DNA of 64,000 nucleotides, taken from positions 11,613,896 to 11,677,895 of the forward strand of contig CM119271.1 in NCBI GenBank assembly GCA_051294375.1, written 5' to 3'. The stretch comes from Paraspadella gotoi. Taxonomy: Eukaryota > Chaetognatha. Position numbers and translations under genes: made by a program. Positions 47,161-64,000 of the stretch are shown one piece after another (the first letter of the stretch is position 1; each line of letters begins with the position of its first letter). The notes under the pieces were generated by a model. That model was not told the origin of the DNA. It made no database searches and was given only the letters and a program-made list of their open reading frames with translations.

Positions 47161-47330
47161 GTTGTGATGGTGATGAGTGAACAGCAGATGTAATGTTATG
47201 ATACGTATCATCGCAATAAATGAATTGATTCAATTCAAAAATTTTTTTTTCGTTGTGATGGTGATGAGTGAACAGCGGATGTAATGTTATGATACGTATC
47301 ATCGCAGTAAATGAATTGATTCAATTCAAA
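47161..47330 (+). repeat. 91-base tandem duplication with two palindromes per unit
   Basis: Units start at 47161 and 47252 (GTTGTGATGGTGATGAGTGA) and differ at only a few bases. Each contains GATACGTATC and GAATTGATTCAATTC, both palindromic. Confidence 0.85.
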
Positions 47331-48500
47331 GATCATCGTATTCATCATCTTCAATACTAATTGACAAAGAGCGGCTGCGTTTTTACAAATTTTAGCTTTT
47401 CCTATCTATTGGATAGTCCTCTGTCCCCCAAAATTTTAACGATAATTAAAGATTGAAATTCTCCTTAAGTGCTTAATTTTTTTTGGCAAACCCAATCAAA
47501 AATTTAAATGATGGTGTCACAAGAAAATTCAAGGCAGGGATTCTCACAGATAATTTAGACTGATATAAATACTTAAGTACTAAAATTATTGTTTGAGCTG
47601 CCTCGACTTTCTGACTGACTTTCGAGATGGCGACGATCGTGGTTTCAAATGTAGTTTGTTTATTACAAATTCGAGTTTAAAAAGTTCATAATTAAGTCGA
47701 TAATTAAGTCCATAAAATCATAAAAAAGTCCATTACTATATATATATGTGTTTTATTCGTTTACAACAATTAGTTGAAACAGTACATTCAAAAGGGCATA
47801 CAGCATTACAGATAAATTGTACAGTTTACAATTCAACAAAATATATAATTAACAGAACGAGAAAAAAAGAAAAAAATCTTAAAAGCATAAGGATCGTCGC
47901 AATTGCATAAGAAAAATCTGGATTGACGACAAATTTTGATACTAAAAAAAATCAAATTTGAAAAAAAAAAATTTATAAACAGAAAGAAAAAGAAGAAAAG
48001 AATAAATAAAGAATAGAAAGGAAAGAAAGGAAAGAAAGAATAGAAAAAAAAGAATAGAAAAAAAAGAATAGAAAGGAAAGAAAGAATAGAAAGGAAAGAA
48101 AGAATAGAAAGAAAAGAAAGAAAGGAAAGAAAGAATAGAAAGGAAAGAAAGGAAAGAAAGAATAGAAAGGAAAGAAAGAATAGAAAGGGGAAAAAAAGAA
48201 AATTAATTTATAAACAGAAAGAAAAATTCTATTTTGCGATTGTCAATTTACAGTTACAGTTTCTGAAAAAAAAAAGAGAGAAAAAAAACAAAACTTTTTC
48301 ATTGTCAAAAGAATAAATATAAAACAGTAAAATAACTTATTTTCGAGTTTAATTTTTAGCAAGTACTAAGACTGGAGTAACATTATTGCGACCTCTCTAA
48401 ACACTGTCAGCATTCCCAGACAAAAGACAAAGTGAAACTTGAATCAGACTGACGAAGTGAAGTAAAGACTAAAGTGAAATAAAAACCCGAGGTTACTATA
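47331..48500. repeat. AT-rich DNA with GAATAGAAAGGAAAGAAA array
   Basis: A minisatellite of about 18-26 bases, AGAATAGAAAGGAAAGAA, fills about 48000-48190. The remainder is AT-rich with no coding signal. Confidence 0.65.
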
Positions 48501-48574
48501 GCAAAATGATAACATGCACGAATGCGATGCTTATTTTTACGAGTTCAATCCCAATTCAATTTTTTTTTTAAATA

Positions 48575-48770
48575 AAAACACAGAGAGAGAGAGAGAGAGA
48601 GAGAGAAAAGAAAGAAATCAAATGGCAGCAGCAGAAGCAGTAGAAGAAAAGAGAGAAAAAAAGAAAGCCCCTGCAGAGCCAACTGCAGACTCAAAAGGCA
48701 GCAACAAAAGCAGCAGGAGAAAATAGAGAAAAAGAATAAACCCCTGCAGAGCCAGCTGCAGACTCGTTTT
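48575..48770 (+). repeat. (GA)n and a spaced duplicate of CCCCTGCAGAGCCA(A/G)CTGCA
   Basis: GA repeat at 48581-48604. The 25-base motif at 48668-48692 recurs at 48741-48765. A 70-codon ORF (48514-48726) is low complexity. Confidence 0.7.
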
Positions 48771-48784
48771 TTTTCCCCTATGTC

Positions 48785-48815
48785 ATAGGGTTAGGGTTAG
48801 GGTTAGGGTTAGGAA
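48785..48815 (+). repeat. Interstitial telomere-type (TTAGGG) repeat
   Basis: AGGGTTAGGGTTAGGGTTAGG, about four and a half TTAGGG units, then degenerate GAATAGGG. This is the standard metazoan telomere repeat. It sits inside non-telomeric sequence. Confidence 0.85.
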
Positions 48816-49100
48816 TAGGGAAAAGAGAGAGGGAGAGAGACATGTAATTAAAAGAAAAAAGAGAGAGAGAGAAAAATATGAAAATAAAAGAGAGAAAATT
48901 TGTTTGTTTTGATAAAATGTAAACAAAACATATTTAATAACTGTCCAGACTCAATTTTAAACACATCGATTATGAGAAGCTGTATATAAATTTTCAGCTT
49001 CATAAACCAAAATTTAATCATAAAAAAGGCGATCTATAATTTGGAACGACGACGACGACGACGACGACGCCGACGCCACTTATGCGCAAAAGTGTTACAA

Positions 49101-49133
49101 TATCGTCGCAAACGCTTAGCGATTGCGACGATA
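49101..49133. repeat. 33-base near-perfect hairpin
   Basis: TATCGTCGCAA and TTGCGACGATA are perfect 11-base arms around ACGCTTAGCGA, which itself can pair CGC with GCG. It lies about 150 bases beyond the 3' end of the LINE coding region, preceded by a (GAC)n run at 49046-49075. Confidence 0.75.
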
Positions 49134-49289
49134 AAAAGAAAAAGGAAAACAATTCAACAATAAGCTGATAAGATATTTAGAATATTGTTTCTAGAGGAAA
49201 AAAGCTTGCATTCAAAGTTTTTTGATCTACAAGCAAAAATTTTGTAGATATCATTATATCCATTATAACCAAAAATTTTTCTAATGCCA

Positions 49290-50171
49290 TCATTTACTTT
49301 GGTCATCTTTTGCAAGATACTCTTTCACTTCACTTCCGTACGTAAGTATTGTGACACAATTGGTGTAGTACAAACGCATTAAAACTTCTTCTGAGGGTTT
49401 ATACAAGGAATTAAGGAGACAATTGCTAGAGCGGTAGAAAGAGGATAACTCAGATAATGGGTCAAAGACAAGTGCATTTTCATTACTAAGATTAAAACCG
49501 AGATATTTCCATCGGTTTACGAATTCAATGATATTTCCTTTAATTAGTAAAGAATCTTTGTTGATACAATAATTTTGTTTGCCAAAATACATTGTTTTTG
49601 TTTTCTGAAAAAAAAAATTAAAAGCATTGCTACTACTATAGTTAGCACATATATCAATCATTTTTTTCATACCAGAAATTGTTGGAGATAACAAAGCTAT
49701 ATCGTCAGCGTAAAAAATGCTAGCAACAAATAAATGATCTATATGGCAACCAAAACCAGATTTGCGTAATTGAGTTATCAAGTCATCAACATAAACTGCC
49801 CACAGATAGGGACTTAAAATACCACCCTGACGAACCCCAGAAACAGTAGAGAAATAGTTTGAAAAGATGTCAGACCATCTACACCTACTGCGGAGATTAA
49901 GGTACCAGTAAGTAATAAGTCGTAAAAAACATAAGGGAAATTTTCTCTTTATGAGTTTTAGAAATAAACCATAATGGTTAACCTTGTCAAATCCTTTTGA
50001 GCAATCCATGAATGTAGCAAACACCCCAGAACCATTTTGCAAAAAATGATTAACACACGTCTTCATGACAAAAACAGCATGAGAAGTAGAATGCTTTTTT
50101 TTGTAACCAAATTGAAGGTCATCAGGCTCCAAATAGTGTCCGATTTTTATAAGTAGACATTGTTCAAACAT
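49290..50171 (-). pseudogene. LINE reverse transcriptase domain (frameshifted upstream)
   Basis: This 293-codon open stretch contains successive RT motifs: LQFGYKKKHSTSHAV, MDCSKGFDKVNH, VSGVRQGGILSP, the catalytic FYADDIALLSP (the YADD box is intact), and a WKYLGF thumb motif. The coding frame is clearly longer at the N-terminal side: DYSGDIYSAKNYREITL lies just upstream in another frame, past a homopolymer-rich frameshift at about 50240-50280. The ORF ends with KDDQSK and a stop, and no RNase H domain is seen. The enzyme would copy LINE RNA at nicked target DNA. The broken frame makes this copy inactive. Confidence 0.9.
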
Positions 50172-50530
50172 TTGACTAAAAACAGAACTTAAAGTTATTT
50201 CTCTATAATTTTTAGCACTGTAAATATCACCACTATAGTCTTTTACTATAGGAACAAAAAATCAAAAAACAAAAAAACAAAAAATCATTACCAACATAAC
50301 CGTGCTGTATAAGACCATTAAATAAAATTTGGAGATGTACAAACAATTGTGAAGGTGCATAAATTATATGCTCCGTCTTAACAAAATCTGCAGTACTTTT
50401 TCCAGCCTTTATTTTAGATGCTGCGTCTAAAATATCATTCCAAGACAGATAGTAACCGTTAATAGAATCATTACAATGTTTGGATAATTTGAATGAATCG
50501 ATAGATAACTCTTTAAACCTCGTTAATTCA

Positions 50531-50874
50531 TCATTCCAAGTCTTTTTGAATTTTTGGATTACTACGTGGTAAACACAAGTCTGCGATTTTGATAGAAGCT
50601 ATTATGTCTTCAAGATATCTCTCAAGGTCAAAAATATGTTCATTACAGTTACATATCTTCTCACCATGAACTATATTACTAAAAGGAACATACATTTTTT
50701 CGAGTTCAACTTTCAGTTGATTTTGATAAGCAGAAATATTTTCATCTTTTAAACTAGACCAATTAATACAGGATTGACTATTGGTTGGTAAAAACGTACT
50801 GGGTATCAAATCTACATCAAGTAGTAATTGTACGGGACAGTGATCGGAAACATTATCTCCGTCATAAATTATGT
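50531..50874 (-). pseudogene. LINE endonuclease C-terminal part
   Basis: The translation has DYIIYDGDNVSDHCPVQLLL. The SDH motif is the catalytic C-terminal signature of APE-type endonucleases. The frame shifts near 50540, after which the linker to RT continues in another frame (RFKELSIDSFKLSKHC). Its N-terminal continuation is beyond the inserted SINE. Confidence 0.8.
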
Positions 50875-50877
50875 AGT

Positions 50878-51170
50878 CGGGCATTGCCTAGGTTCACCCC
50901 GCCTCTAAGCATGACACCTTCAGTCCTGACCCGGTGGCTCATTGAGTAAAGCCATCAGCTCATCACCACTAGGTACCGGGTTCAATCCCAACCCGGTACT
51001 TACCCTGCGGGAAGCGTGAGGACGGCCGTAAGCCGCCTTGGGGGCGTGGCAACCCCTCAAGCCTGGTTCCAAGCCCAGGACCCGTTCCATGGCTACTAAA
51101 GGGGATTATAGAAGTTACGGATAGTCATCTTCAGCCCACTTAGCGCCTTATCCACAATTATCTCTACTTC
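50878..51170 (+). mobile_element. tRNA-derived SINE, longest copy, nested in the LINE
   Basis: The head is GGGCATTGCCTAGGTTCACC. It is followed by A box GTGGCTCATTGAGTAAAGCC, whose 4-base D stem GGCT/AGCC can form, and B box GGGTTCAATCCC within CCGGG...CCCGG. A non-tRNA body (CTTGGGGGCGTGGCAACCCC...) follows, ending with GATAGTCATCTTCAGCCCAC. Transcription by RNA polymerase III from the internal A and B boxes is expected for this class. The other two copies are at 43311-43462 and 58096-58193. Confidence 0.85.
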
Positions 51171-51229
51171 ACTAATTCTATTAGTCAGAGAGCTACTTAA
51201 AAATATACACTGTATATTATACAGTCAAT

Positions 51230-51642
51230 AAGACTTCTAGATTTAACATTGTCACTTCTAGTCCAAGCATTTTTTGGTTCAAAGTTATCAATAAGATCAA
51301 AACAGGGTATTAAATTCCACGAGTTAACTGAATTGCGTAAAAGTTTAGTAAAGGATGAGAAATATCAAAATAATTACAATTCATATTAACAAAAATCAAA
51401 AATATTGAGTTTAAGTTTTCAAATATTATAGATTCAATTTAACCTAACGTATCTCTATATTCTTTTTCTTTTAGTTCTATATTAGATTTGTCATAAAAGG
51501 GCATATAAGCATTTATACATATTATGCATGAACTTTTATCAAAGATTTCAATTACAGAAAAACAAATATAAACAAACGGTCTTAAACAAACGGTCTTAAA
51601 ACCGTACGACGTCGGAGGCAACTGCCGCTGACTCTTAAACAA
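51230..51642 (-). pseudogene. LINE endonuclease N-terminal and middle part
   Basis: The frame from 51642 includes IIEIFDKSS-like sequence and CIICINAYMPFYDKS, typical of the core of APE endonucleases. After a stop at 51439 a second frame continues with DLIDNFEPKNAWTRSDN and SRSLIDCIIY, which matches the segment expected just before the SDH motif now on the other side of the SINE. Confidence 0.7.
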
Positions 51643-51659
51643 TTCTTTACATAAAAAAA

Positions 51660-51835
51660 TAATCGGGATATTCCCGGTTTCACGTTTTTTTCATCGTCTT
51701 CATAATCATCTTCGCGTTCTATCTCTCGAGAAACTGGGCAAAGTGAGACGCAGATATCGAATCCACGGCCGGCGGACGTCGAGCCCTTGTTCTCCCTCTA
51801 CGGTCACGACCACACGCAGCCACGACCGTAAATAC
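51660..51835 (-). repeat. Dispersed repeat shared with segment B
   Basis: The reverse complement matches about 6785-6960 and 15275-15450 (GATTCGATATCTGCGTCTCAC, then GATTATGAAGACGATGA). The copy here looks clean and could serve as a reference for the noisy ones. No transposon feature or coding frame is convincing. Confidence 0.7.
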
Positions 51836-52965
51836 AATTATAAATTAAAGAAATTAATCTTTTAAATCACACATTTATTCAACAAATTTTTAATATTTAT
51901 TGATGACGAAGATGAAAATATTATAAAGAAAATTTCAAAATTTAAAATTTGCAAAAACTTTTTTTTTCTAATCGAATTGTTGAAAAGAGTTTTTTTGAGA
52001 AAATTTTAAAATAAAGTGCATAGGCTGTCGGAAGAAAAGATTTTCAAATTTTATATTCCAAATCTTTTAGTTTTGAAAAATCTTTACTACATACGTATTG
52101 CGAGGCGAAAGCAGAGAAGAAAATTACGATCGGATCATGGCAGGAGAATCAAGCCACCAAAAGCAAATCGGATCGGAGGCTCGGGATATAAAAAAAAAAA
52201 AAAAAAAGAAACAAAGTCGTCATAACTTGAACTTCACAATTTACATTTTTGTCGTTTTGATATTTTATTATTTCGTTGGGGCCTGTATAAAGTTTCAGTT
52301 CGGGGAAAAAAAATCATTAATTTCTGTTCTGAAATATCTTTTTGGTCGATGTGGATAAGGGCATTTATATGTTGTCAGAGGGAATGCATGTCTCTTACTT
52401 GAAAAGATCTTTTCTTTTGGTTAAATCAGACAAACTGTAGGCTGGATATCGGATTTTACCAGCCACAATGCATCTGACAATCTTGATCATAATATAATTG
52501 ATTAACTAATTAACAGTAAACGAAAGATTTTTGGATATAATCGATGGGAAAGTGTGAGAGAACTTAGGAGTATGTTTGGATACCACGACCTATCTACAAT
52601 TTTTAATAATCGTAAGAAAACCTTTATCTCAAAGATATATACAATGAAAAATACTGTTCTTCAGAAACTTGTTCCATTTTTTACAACATAAGAACAATTT
52701 TTAATTGTTTAAATTTTAATTAATTAATTTTATTTAATTAACGGTTTTTTTTCTCTCTATTTTATAATTTTTTTTTTATGCTTAGACTTAGTCTATCTTT
52801 GTTTGTTTGTTGATGATGATTGTACTGAATCAACCTCGTTGTATTCGAATAAAATCGCATATAATTAAAATAAAACGTTTCTGCTTTGGATTCGATCCCA
52901 AGATCTTCTTACCTACTGATAAAGATTTTCCAATTATTTTATCACTTATGTATTAGGTTAATATT
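51836..52965. other. AT-rich intergenic DNA
   Basis: No gene, RNA or repeat longer than a few units is seen. There is an A-run at 52191-52207. Confidence 0.5.
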
Positions 52966-53013
52966 GTTATATAGAAACAAATGAACATTTTAATACCCAA
53001 TCAGCAATCAAAA

Positions 53014-53439
53014 TCACCCATCGCAAATCGATCTGCACATGAACCAAGACGCCGTCGCCAATCCCGCGCCAAACAGCAGACAGCAAAATGCGGCGCAGCA
53101 AGGTTTTCCTCCCGCGCCGCAACTCTGCAGCACGCTGAAGCAACCGCCCGTCTCTCCGCCATAGACGCTGGATTGACAGCAGGCGGCGCAGGAGCCTTTC
53201 ATGACGCCGCGGCAGCAAAATCCGCAGCAGCAAAGACAGCAGGGTAAGCAGAAGGCGCCGACGAAGCCGACGACGATGACGACGACGATGCAAGATTCCG
53301 TCTCGCCGTCGATGAGGCAGGGCGGCGTCGTGGCGTTGACGGGAGCGGCGGCTGGAGCGGCGGCTGGAGCGGCGCGGGAAGCACGAATGGCGGAAACGGC
53401 GAAGATGGCGGCGAAAATGAAAATCGTTGACTTCATCAT
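53014..53439 (-). CDS. Small Cys-rich secretory or membrane protein, 141 residues
   Basis: Uninterrupted from ATG at 53439 to the stop at 53014. Residues 1 to about 23 (MMKSTIFIFAAIFAVSAIRA) form a clear signal peptide. A short Ala-Pro repeat (AAPAAAPAAAPV) follows. Then comes a hydrophobic segment, CIVVVIVVGFVGAF, leading into a cysteine cluster, CLPCCLCCCGFCC. A second Cys-rich hydrophobic stretch lies near the end (PCCAAFCCLLFGAG). I count 21 cysteines. This suggests a membrane-anchored or palmitoylated Cys-rich protein, or a secreted disulphide-rich one. I do not recognise a family. On the minus strand TTTTATATTGG lies about 65 bases upstream. GC content is far above the AT-rich surroundings. 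It has no introns and no neighbouring gene within 3 kb. Confidence 0.7.
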   Translation of the reverse strand: MMKSTIFIFAAIFAVSAIRASRAAPAAAPAAAPVNATTPPCLIDGETESCIVVVIVVGFVGAFCLPCCLCCCGFCCRGVMKGSCAACCQSSVYGGETGGCFSVLQSCGAGGKPCCAAFCCLLFGAGLATASWFMCRSICDG

Positions 53440-54985
53440 TTTAGAAAAAGTCAGATCCTAATGTGAAACGAAGTAAAACAAAGTGAAATTAGTATAACCA
53501 ATATAAAAATCATGCAGTCATTTAATAAATAAGATTTTGAACAGTCTAAGCTGGTTTAAGACCGCCATCCCTCTTATAAGATAACATAGCAGGACCCTGC
53601 AAGCTTTCAATCAAAATTTTATCTCAGTGTAGTTTTTTTTATAATTTTTTTAGTACCTGGTTTCCTCATCAATGCTTTAATTCTATAAAAGGACCACTTT
53701 CCTTAGGGTCAGGGAATACTAAATTGTACTCCGCAGTAAAATCAAATGTAATTCATTTAATTAATTCAATCTTCCAATTTTGTGATCGTCGACGAAGTTG
53801 TTTCGTTTTCAAATCAAATTCTTTCTTTTGTTTAAGTCAAAGTTTTTCTCCAGAGAAAAAGAAGAAAAATCGACAGAATCTCAAAGGAATTTGAGTTTCT
53901 CACGATTTGAAGATGATGATGATGCGCGTGATTTGTTTTTCGCGTTTTTTTTTTCGTTTTCGTTTTGTTTGTAATTTTAGTTACAGGAGAATCCAGTTTT
54001 TTACCCAAATCTTTTAAATTAAATTTGATTCTCGGGAGAAAAACTATTGAAATGCGGCGAAACAAGTTTGACTTGATTAGAGTCGACAAACGACGACCAA
54101 GAACGTTTCAGGAATTTTATCTGTGGCCGGTTTCAGGTTCGACCAATGTTTTCGCGGACTTTCTTCTCCTGCATCGATTTTCGTGAGTTTAGTGTGAGAT
54201 TAGGCACTTTAACTTGTAAACTCATTAGATATTGATTTGCCCTTAGAAACACCGTTTTTACGGGTTTCCGAGGATCTTTTTTATGGAGAAAAAAACGTTT
54301 AAATATTTGATAAAACGACTTTCTTCTTCTTAATTCCTACGTCTCTCGCCAGCAAGAAAATCTGAAAAATTGTCTGCGGACTCCTTTCAAATTCCTGGTC
54401 TGTTTTGGACGAGTTCTCTGGAACTGAGCGATGCTGTTTGCTCTGTCGAGCTGAGGGTGAAAGACCACACACAAAAGAGCACAAGTCATAACCACAAAAA
54501 AAGCCTCACGTTCTGACCACAGAGTGGTCAAGCGGCTCAAACAAACAGTTCGAACATTGATCACTCAAAGGCGACTAGTCACGACAGGAAACTAATTTTT
54601 AAAAAAATTAAAATTTCTGAGAAATCTGGCGTCGGAAGAGACGATTTTAAAACAAATTTCTGAGAAATGAAGATTTTAGCAGACGATAAATCTTTTATTT
54701 CAGGATCTGAGATAATATTTCTGATTTAATTAAATCACATGAATAATTTCAAAACACAGTGATCCCATATGTTAATTCTGTGAACAGAAGGGTTTTTTCC
54801 CCATATTGAAATAAAAAAACGGGACTTTTTAGTCATAATTACCGATTGTCATAAAATCCTTAAAATTCTTAAATGGCAAAAAAAAGTTGTATCACCCGAT
54901 TAACAAAAATTGAAGACAACGTTTTCACTTCTCATAAAACCCTTAATGCATCGATCAGTTAATTAACAATTAAGTCTTGTAAGCA
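53440..54985. other. AT-rich intergenic DNA
   Basis: ORFs of 60-85 codons occur on both strands (for example 53965-54186 and 54337-54564). None has a recognisable domain or splice context. No repeat structure is obvious. Confidence 0.5.
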
Positions 54986-54989
54986 AATT

Positions 54990-56090
54990 TGCTTTCCCTC
55001 CGAGTCCACCCCGCTCCCCTAAACCCCCTCAGCCCCCCGTCGCCTTCACCCCCCCCCATCTATCGCCACCCGGATATCCGGGTTTTCTCTATCGCGTTTC
55101 TCTTTCTTCCCTCGAGAAAACGAAATCAGATCATCGTCACAATTTCTTTTTTTTTTGGTGCCGATGGAAGTGATGTTGCACGATTGACGTCGCCTTGGGT
55201 TTTCAATTCGCTTCGGATCTCATGGTTGCAATGAGTTTCGATTCTCTCTCTCCTATTCTCTTCTTCCCTAGAGATTTCTTCTTATCTCCAATCAATTCTC
55301 TCATTCTCTCTCTTTCTCGTCTCTCTTCTTTATCTTCTAGAGATCTTTTTTTTCTCTCTCCTCCCCTTAAATTCTCTCCTTCCCTATCTTTTTTATCTAC
55401 ACTTTTATCTCATTTTCTCCCCCCCCCACATTTCCTCATTCACGACAAATGCACGATTTCTTTCCTCCCATTGTTTTTTCTTTCTTTCCTTTACTCCGTC
55501 TTTCCTTCCTTCCCTTTATTTTGATTTTTTCTCCCTTCCAATCAAGACATCCATTCCTCCCTTTTTCCCCTTCACTTTTCTCTCCTCATCCTACTTTCCT
55601 ATTCCTCCCTTCCTTTTCATCCCTCTTATATCCATTTACTTTTTCACACCTTCCTCCTCACCATTGTATTAATTTCCTCCCTTCCCATTTTTCCCTATTA
55701 TCTATACTTTTCTATAAATCAAATTTAAAAAAATCCCTTTTCTCTCCTCCCCCTTCCTCCTCTTTCCAAACTGCATTTCCTCTTCTTTTTCTTTTTCCAT
55801 CTTTTTCTTCTTCTCCCCCATTTTTTTTTTCTTCCTTCCCATCATTTTATCAATTTTCTCCCTTCCCATTTCCCCCTCCCTATTCTCCCCCTTCCCCCTC
55901 TTTCCAAATTTCATTTCCTCCAATCTTTTTCTTTTTCCTCTTCTCTCCTTTCTTCTTCCTTCCCATCATCTTATTCATTTCCTCTCTTCCCATCTCCCCC
56001 TCTTCCCTTTTCTCTTTCCTCCAATCCTCCTCTCTCCAAAATTCTTTTTCCTCCTCCTCCTCCTCCTCCTCCCGTCTTCTTCCATTCCGT
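54990..56090 (+). repeat. Pyrimidine-rich tract of about 1.1 kb
   Basis: Almost continuous C/T with few purines, ending in (CTC)n at 56052-56073. A 223-codon ORF (55449-56120) is Phe/Pro/Ser-only low complexity. The tract contrasts with the purine tracts at 17 kb and could form triplex or H-DNA. Confidence 0.75.
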
Positions 56091-56446
56091 CAGCTGCGAC
56101 TTGATGATTCTCGGTTATAATCAAGTTATTGGCGCAATAAGCAAACACTTGATTGCCGATCCGGGGGAGGAAAAGAAGAGGAGAGAGAGAGAAAGAGCGA
56201 ACAAAATCGACTGCGACTCAATAAAGAAGAAAGAAAGAAAGAAAGAAAAGGCTTTTTGATGGGTTTTCTTATTCTGGTCGAATCGGACTTCAAAAGGGTC
56301 AAACGATCAAGAGTCGTAATTCTAAGCTTTCACTATAGAAGACTGAGTGACTGAGATAATCCGTTAAAGCCAAAGAATCTTTTTTTTTTTTCTCGTTCAA
56401 AAAATACGATTTAACTATTCTATTCTTTTACAAATGGTTTAGTTTT

Positions 56447-56560
56447 AGAAAAAGTTTGAAATTTGTTTCATCAACGAATTTTTTTTATTATTTATACGTT
56501 TATTTATACGTATAGATAATAAAACAAATTCGTTGATGAAACAAATTTCAAACTTTTTCT
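56447..56560. repeat. Long hairpin (arms about 44 bases)
   Basis: AGAAAAAGTTTGAAATTTGT at the left is mirrored by ACAAATTTCAAACTTTTTCT at the right end, with CATCAACGAATT/AATTCGTTGATG inside. About 43 of 44 positions pair. The loop of about 25 bases includes TTTATACG twice. It resembles a foldback element or MITE core. Confidence 0.85.
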
Positions 56561-57013
56561 AAATCTCTAAATTCAACAAAAAGAAAGGAATAATAAAATG
56601 GGTTAGTTAACGTGAACTCCTAAGTTTGTTATGCAAGCATAATTGTCTCCATCATGAACAATATCTTAATGAGAATTCGTTAAACTGTTATATGCAAATG
56701 AAAAGTTGCTTCACCGCCAAAGCACAAATTCGATCAATGGTTCACTTTCACTATCATTTAGTAAATAAACTACCTTGCCGCTAGATTTTAGACATCATGT
56801 GTAATTTTAGTAATTTTAGGGATTTAATTCTATCACAAGATAATAACAAGCTAATAACTAGCATATAATAACTAGCTTATAATAATTAGTTTATAATAAC
56901 TAGCTAAGTGAAATATAAATAATATCTAAACTTACGATTTTCAAGTTTTAACGTTTAATATCATAGAGAAAAATAACAATCACAAAGTTCGACCACAGTC
57001 ACAAATCTTCTCA
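56561..57013. other. 3' flank of the synthetase gene with a candidate polyadenylation signal
   Basis: On the minus strand ATTAAA lies at 56954-56959, 55 bases past the stop codon. The rest is AT-rich with TAACTAGCTTATAAT repeats (56850-56905). Confidence 0.4.

Positions 57014-64000
<6,987 letters not shown>

Larger units (their letters stand above)
49260..51645 (-). mobile_element. Degenerate APE-type non-LTR retrotransposon (LINE), interrupted by a SINE
   Basis: In minus-strand order, endonuclease pieces (51642-51230 and 50874-50531), a linker, and reverse transcriptase (50250-49290) are recognisable. The SINE at 50878-51170 splits the endonuclease. Frameshifts near 50540 and in A/T homopolymers at about 50240-50280 break the ORF. 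Start and end of the element are not defined. Motif spacing fits the CR1/Jockey group, but the clade is not assigned. Confidence 0.85.

Noticed and set aside
55449-56120. 223-codon ORF
   Set aside because: Encoded by a pyrimidine tract. Only Phe, Pro, Ser and Leu predominate, and no domain is present.

Overview
The window is animal (metazoan) nuclear DNA, most likely from a marine invertebrate. The evidence is two spliced genes with GT-AG introns, an APE-type non-LTR retrotransposon, a tRNA-derived SINE present in at least three copies, an interstitial TTAGGG array and very many microsatellites. A receptor combining C-type lectin and SRCR domains would suit a sponge or another early-branching animal, but the sequence alone does not prove a taxon. 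Much of the window is draft-quality assembly.

Three well-supported genes are present, all on the minus strand. (1) Positions 1-3428 hold a TATA-driven gene for a type II membrane receptor. Its cytoplasmic tail is on exon 1; one open exon of at least 2.94 kb carries a transmembrane helix, a poly-Gly linker, a coiled-coil stalk, two C-type lectin domains, a half lectin-like segment and an SRCR domain. It runs off the left edge. (2) Positions 53014-53439 encode a small, very Cys-rich secretory or membrane protein. (3) Positions 57014-64000 hold 19 exons of an alanyl-tRNA synthetase of mitochondrial (AARS2) type. All 18 junctions agree in phase, and only the extreme N-terminus lies outside. Weaker candidates are a signal-peptide exon at 15975-16196 (-), a 99-codon ORF at 19398-19697 (-), and a terminal exon at 45222-45470 (+).

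Layout: 1-5.1 kb is the receptor gene and its promoter region. 5.2-7.8 kb (segment B) is noncoding. 8.1-13.6 kb is an indel-rich inverted copy of 0.4-5.1 kb. 13.7-16.3 kb is B again in direct orientation. 16.3-23.9 kb is almost wholly simple and minisatellite DNA. 23.9-28.3 kb, 28.3-34.4 kb and 34.4-40.5 kb are three versions of one roughly 6 kb locus; the last two are base-identical for about 5.1 kb. 40.5-48.8 kb is AT-rich with a SINE copy and a TIR-flanked element. 48.8-51.6 kb holds a broken LINE with a SINE inserted in its endonuclease. 51.7-57 kb carries the Cys-rich gene and a long pyrimidine tract. 57-64 kb is the synthetase.

The duplicated blocks abut gaps of exactly 25 N and are indel-rich like uncorrected long reads. 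The simplest reading is that most of 5.2-13.6 kb and 28.3-40.5 kb is assembly redundancy rather than biology. Protein-level statements below rely on the clean regions. The genes show no sign of acting in one pathway; the most novel biological object is the lectin/SRCR receptor.
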